From NCBI GenBank assembly GCA_020444415.1, contig JAHLLA010000010.1, positions 1 to 64,000 of the forward strand: a stretch of DNA of 64,000 nucleotides. The letters run 5' to 3'. Shown piece after piece: positions 60,429 to 64,000 of the stretch. Made by a program: the position numbers and the translations under genes. This DNA comes from Bacteroidota bacterium. Its GTDB lineage: Bacteria > Bacteroidota > Bacteroidia > Bacteroidales > F082. Position 1 is the stretch's first letter; each line of letters starts with the position of its first letter. The notes under the pieces were generated by a model. The model was not told where the DNA came from and searched no databases. It was given only the letters and a program-made list of their open reading frames with translations.

Positions 60429-62135
60429 ATGGTTATAAATAAAACCTTTAAAGCGCTAATATTCTTTTCATTTACTATTTTACTCACATCCTCATGTGGA
60501 AAGGATGATGATGAGCTACCTGAATCATTTCCCAAAATGACTGCTATTACAATCGACGGGAGTGAAAAAGTTTTTAATGCGACCGTATTTTTTAACGATG
60601 GGGTTTACAGATCTCCAGGTAAAACCGGTGATCTAAATGCGCAAAGTTTTCAGGTTGAACTAACAGGAGGTACCGCTAAATTAACATCATACCTTGTGAC
60701 ACATGTAGCCGGACAAAAAAATGCCAGTTTCCGTATTGCATTAGATAATGAAGCAGACATGACTGAAATTCTCACTATTCGGCCTGTAAACAATGAAGCC
60801 ATTTATAATGCAAATGGCAATCCAATGGATGCTTCTGAATACCGAAGTATAGGATTGGATGGCATTACGCATGAAACAATCGTTATCAAAGATGACGGAA
60901 ACGGAACTGGAACGACAACATTTACAGCGAACAACATATATGTGCTTGATGGTTTTGTATATGTAAATAAAGGGCAAACGTTAACAATTGAAGCTGGTAC
61001 TGTAATTAAAGGAAAAACGGGGCAAGGAGAAAATGCTTCTGCATTAATTGTCACACGTGGAGGCACTTTATTAGCAAACGGAACACCAACACACCCAATT
61101 ATATTCACTTCAGTACTCGATGATCTTAATGGTTCGGTTAGTGACCTGGATGATGGGCTCTGGGGAGGGCTAATCGTTTTAGGCGATGCTGTAATAAATT
61201 CCGGCACAGGAGAACACAAAATTGAAGGCATCCCTGATTCAGAATCAAGAGCTGTGTATGGTGGAAGTAATGATGAAGATAATTCAGGCATTCTTAGATA
61301 TATTTCAATTCGGCATGGCGGAACAGATATTGGAGACGGGAGCGAAATAAACGGACTCACCCTAGGAGGTGTCGGAAGCGAAACCATCATTGAATTTATT
61401 GAAGTTTTTTCAAACAAAGATGATGGCGTTGAAATTTTTGGCGGCGCACCACGATTAAATAATATACTGGTTGCTTTCTGTGGTGATGATGCTTTTGATT
61501 ATGACGATGGGTTTCATGGAAAAGGACAATTCTGGATTGGCATCCAGGGCTTTAACAGAGGCGATCGGCTTGGTGAACACGATGGGTGTTCTGAAGAAAA
61601 TTGCATCGGGCTGATTACCAATCCAAATATTTACAATGCGACATATATAAGCAGGCACAATGGTGATGAAAAACAACTCATCACTTTCCAGGGAAACTCA
61701 GGCGGTAGTTATTTCAACTCGATATTTTATCAGCAAAACACACGTATTGATATTGATTATCAGACGTCTGAATCCAGTTACGAGCAGTTTTTGAATGAAC
61801 AGCTACAAATTGCTAATAATATTTTCTATAATCTGAATGGCCGGCAGGCGCTAAAAGTTATTCCAGGTGCGGGTATAACCAACAGCCAGGAAGATAATGC
61901 TAATACAACTATAAATACTTATTTCTTAAGCGCCGCTAACGAAAATAAAGACCCCGGATTCATTTTAGATGGACTAACTTTCGATATGACACCAAGAAAT
62001 AATGTAGGTGAAAATATGGCAGATTATCCCGATGACGACTGGTTTCGTGCTGTAAATTACAAAGGTGCCATCAATCCTTCTGAAGATGAGAATTGGTTAC
62101 AAGGTTGGACACTTTTTTCAAAATATATGAATTAA
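60429..62135 (+). CDS. surface lipoprotein with beta-helix-like repeats (1)
   Basis: A 568-residue lipoprotein: signal peptide, lipobox with Cys23 (LTSSC), then CGKDDDE, an acidic start typical of surface-exposed Bacteroidota lipoproteins. Residues about 35-140 look like an Ig-like beta domain. Residues about 155-450 have parallel-beta-helix character, with NIYVLDGFVYVNKGQTLTIEAG and GGVGSETIIEFIEVFSNKDDGVEIFGG. Asp-rich stretches (DDAFDYDDGFHG) could bind Ca. It is paralogous to the gene at 62969. No catalytic motif or sorting domain is recognised. Confidence 0.8.
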   Translation: MVINKTFKALIFFSFTILLTSSCGKDDDELPESFPKMTAITIDGSEKVFNATVFFNDGVYRSPGKTGDLNAQSFQVELTGGTAKLTSYLVTHVAGQKNASFRIALDNEADMTEILTIRPVNNEAIYNANGNPMDASEYRSIGLDGITHETIVIKDDGNGTGTTTFTANNIYVLDGFVYVNKGQTLTIEAGTVIKGKTGQGENASALIVTRGGTLLANGTPTHPIIFTSVLDDLNGSVSDLDDGLWGGLIVLGDAVINSGTGEHKIEGIPDSESRAVYGGSNDEDNSGILRYISIRHGGTDIGDGSEINGLTLGGVGSETIIEFIEVFSNKDDGVEIFGGAPRLNNILVAFCGDDAFDYDDGFHGKGQFWIGIQGFNRGDRLGEHDGCSEENCIGLITNPNIYNATYISRHNGDEKQLITFQGNSGGSYFNSIFYQQNTRIDIDYQTSESSYEQFLNEQLQIANNIFYNLNGRQALKVIPGAGITNSQEDNANTTINTYFLSAANENKDPGFILDGLTFDMTPRNNVGENMADYPDDDWFRAVNYKGAINPSEDENWLQGWTLFSKYMN

Positions 62136-62141
62136 CAATAG

Positions 62142-62711
62142 CTATTTACTCCGAATCCTGCTGAATGTTTCTGGCGACATACCCAAAAAAGAGGCTATAT
62201 ATTGCAGGGGCACCCGTTCAATAAGTTCGGGGTATTCTTTTAATAACTCATTGTATCTTTCCTTGGCCGTAAGCGTTTGCAGGCAAACAGCACGTTTTTC
62301 AATTCTCACGTAATTCATCTCGGTTAAAATGCGACCCGCTTGCTGCCACTTCCAGTTTTTATGATATAGCTTAAACAAATCTTCACGTGAAATAGCAATA
62401 AGCTTTGAATTTTCCAAAGCAACGATGTTTTCCCTCTGTAGCTCATCAGCTAAAAAACTGAGCATACCGGCAACAATTGAATTAGGCAATAAAAATTCTG
62501 TTGTAATTTCCTTATTTTTAATAATATAATAACATCGGAATAGCCCTTCCGTTACAAAACCTATCTTACCACTAGTCTCTCCTTCTCTTAAATAATGTTG
62601 GTTCTTTTTAACCTTAATCTCTTCAAAATAAATACTCGCTTTTTCAAGCTCCTCATCTGTAAAAGGTGCAACCTTTTTTAAGAGTTTAATAAAATTTTTA
62701 TGGATGATCAT
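62142..62711 (-). CDS. Crp/Fnr-family transcriptional regulator, no Fe-S motif
   Basis: A 189-residue regulator with a cNMP-binding-like beta-roll (about 25-125) and a short HTH at the C terminus (PLQYIASFLGMSPETFSRIRS). There is no N-terminal Cys cluster, so it is not an O2-sensing FNR. Members of this Bacteroidota group sense unknown small molecules. It stands between two paralogous lipoprotein genes in convergent/divergent order and may regulate them. Its start is 257 bp from the second lipoprotein gene. Confidence 0.88.
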   Translation of the reverse strand: MIIHKNFIKLLKKVAPFTDEELEKASIYFEEIKVKKNQHYLREGETSGKIGFVTEGLFRCYYIIKNKEITTEFLLPNSIVAGMLSFLADELQRENIVALENSKLIAISREDLFKLYHKNWKWQQAGRILTEMNYVRIEKRAVCLQTLTAKERYNELLKEYPELIERVPLQYIASFLGMSPETFSRIRSK

Positions 62712-62968
62712 GGTTGCATTTTAAACAAAAATAAGAATTTACTTGATATATATCAAGTGTATGTTAAAATATTTTATTAAAAGCATCTTATATATTGATC
62801 TGCATGGGTGAAACGATATGCTCCAATATCCTTATCAATCTTTTTTGAAAACGTTTCAAACTTAACCTTTACATAACATTAAGTTAACTATTCAGACACA
62901 CGCAATAGCTTCTTTTGCAATTGTAATTTCTGAAAATTAACCGAATTAAATTATTCAAATTAAAAAAA

Positions 62969-64000
62969 ATGAAAAAAATTAACTTAAAAATTTTGGCCTT
63001 TGCATTCATGGCAGCTTTGTTCACCTTTTCAGGATGTAAGGATTGTGAAGATTGTGCAACGCCAACTAAAGCGCCTACATTCACAACACTTGATATTTCT
63101 GCAGAATCAGGAAATTTTGTTGTAACAGTAGGTTTCAGTGAAGGTGTTTATAAAAACAGCAACCAAACGGGAAACCTTGACAATTCAAGTTTTGATGTCG
63201 CCATTGAAGGTGGTAGTGCCAGCCTGGATACTTGGACAGTGACACATACTGCCGGTGACAACACAGCTATATTCAACATTGAACTGGCAACTGCATCTAA
63301 TGGGAGTGAAATAATTGTAATTAAACCCTCGAGCGATGTCAGTATATATAATACTACCGCTGATGCCATGAGTGGAAACCAGGCGCTTATATCAAACCTG
63401 GTCAGTACAATTACCATTACTGATGATGGAAGCGGTACCGGGACAACGACATGGACATCAGATAATATTTACATCCTTGATGGATTTGTGTTTGTAAATG
63501 ATGGACAAATCTTAACTATAGAGAAAGGAACGATAATTAAAGGAAAAGCCGGTCAGGGAGAAAATGCTTCAGCACTCATAGTAGCCATGGGAGGCAAGAT
63601 CATGGCAGAAGGCACTGCAGAATTACCCATTATTTTCACTGCTGAGGCAGATGATTTACAAGGATCCGTTCCTGATCTTGATAATGGTTTATGGGGTGGT
63701 GTTATCATTCTTGGAAAAGCTAAATTAAACACATCAACCGTTCCCCAACAAATTGAAGGCTTACCTACAACTGAGCCTCGCGGCGCATACGGTGGCTCAA
63801 ATGATGATGACGATTCCGGTATATTTAAATATATATCCATCAGGCATGGTGGTACTGATATTGGTGAAGGAAATGAAATTAATGGTTTAACCTTAGGTGG
63901 AGTTGGCCGAAATACCGTTATTGAGTACATCGAAGTGTTCGCTAACAAAGATGATGGTGTGGAATTCTTCGGTGGTGTGCCTCGTTTGAATAATATAGTT
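62969..64000 (+). CDS. surface lipoprotein with beta-helix-like repeats (2), partial
   Basis: ATG 62969 opens a frame that runs off the window after 344 codons. It has a signal peptide and lipobox FSGC (Cys23), then KDCEDC. It is a clear paralogue of the gene at 60429: GSGTGTTTW / GNGTGTTTF, NIYILDGFVFVNDGQILTIE, KGKAGQGENASALIV and the GGVGRNTVIEYIEVFANK block match closely, in the same order. The 3' end is not seen. Tandem copies suggest duplication. Function is unknown. Confidence 0.82.
   Translation, partial: MKKINLKILAFAFMAALFTFSGCKDCEDCATPTKAPTFTTLDISAESGNFVVTVGFSEGVYKNSNQTGNLDNSSFDVAIEGGSASLDTWTVTHTAGDNTAIFNIELATASNGSEIIVIKPSSDVSIYNTTADAMSGNQALISNLVSTITITDDGSGTGTTTWTSDNIYILDGFVFVNDGQILTIEKGTIIKGKAGQGENASALIVAMGGKIMAEGTAELPIIFTAEADDLQGSVPDLDNGLWGGVIILGKAKLNTSTVPQQIEGLPTTEPRGAYGGSNDDDDSGIFKYISIRHGGTDIGEGNEINGLTLGGVGRNTVIEYIEVFANKDDGVEFFGGVPRLNNIV

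Noticed and set aside
60803-61417. 204-codon minus-strand frame inside the first lipoprotein gene
   Set aside because: It is antisense to a clear lipoprotein gene; its Pro/Ser-rich product is the typical shadow of Gly/Asp-rich beta-helix codons. A matching shadow exists in the paralogue.

Overview
The window looks like chromosomal DNA of a Bacteroidota bacterium, most likely an anaerobe or facultative anaerobe. The evidence is low GC, weak Shine-Dalgarno use, promoters with the Bacteroidetes -7 element TAnnTTTG, a short TonB energy transducer, a dipeptidase E, a DUF4301 protein, and a Wza/Wzc/Wzx/Wzy-type surface polysaccharide locus. I do not claim a genus.

Positions 1.3-21.5 kb form an accessory 'anaerobic redox/metal' island. 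It holds an FNR-type regulator that keeps all four cysteine positions of E. coli FNR. Five promoters carry the same architecture: a 14-bp dyad (TTGAG-N4-CTCAA or a close variant) followed 54 or 55 bp later by a TAAC/TTTTG -7 box. They sit before a TonB gene, an unknown gene plus a tandem universal stress protein, a cupin, a long operon, and a DUF5320 gene. The long operon (about 6.17-15.83 kb) encodes a degenerate KaiC-like protein, a radical SAM enzyme, peptide deformylase, a 10-TM metal exporter-like protein, a dienoyl-CoA reductase-like flavoenzyme, a VOC protein, an aminotransferase, a phosphatidylserine-decarboxylase-like protein, DUF364, DUF89 and CobO. The last block (16.1-21.5 kb) has three NifX-like proteins, a CoA-disulfide-reductase-like flavoprotein, a CGGC protein, a zinc-ribbon protein and two MinD-type ATPases with inserted 2[4Fe-4S] ferredoxins, without any nitrogenase gene.

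Positions 21.5-36.3 kb are mixed: thioesterase, PLP trans-sulfuration enzyme, beta-barrel protein, MscS channel, B12-binding radical SAM enzyme, a 1014-residue kinase/M23 peptidase/aminotransferase fusion, S37 and S51 peptidases, and a large secreted protein of unknown function. Two intergenic stretches (26.98-27.67 and 30.72-31.5 kb) contain repeated short units of promoter, U-rich leader and hairpin terminator on the minus strand, plus a 34-residue lysine-rich ORF.

Positions 36.8-58.2 kb are an exopolysaccharide locus: WecA-like initiating transferase, Wzc tyrosine autokinase, Wza export lipoprotein, BKACE (DUF849), GNAT, winged-helix and FemAB-like proteins, two sulfotransferases, Wzx flippase, four glycosyltransferases, a Wzy-like polymerase, a double ATP-grasp protein, then on the minus strand a PP-loop protein, a WecG/TagA transferase and an SDR epimerase. 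Several of these genes start with TTG. The locus ends at two tRNA-Leu genes with a clear shared promoter and terminator.

Positions 58.7-64 kb carry DUF4301 and two paralogous lipoproteins (the second cut by the window end) flanking a small Crp-family regulator.
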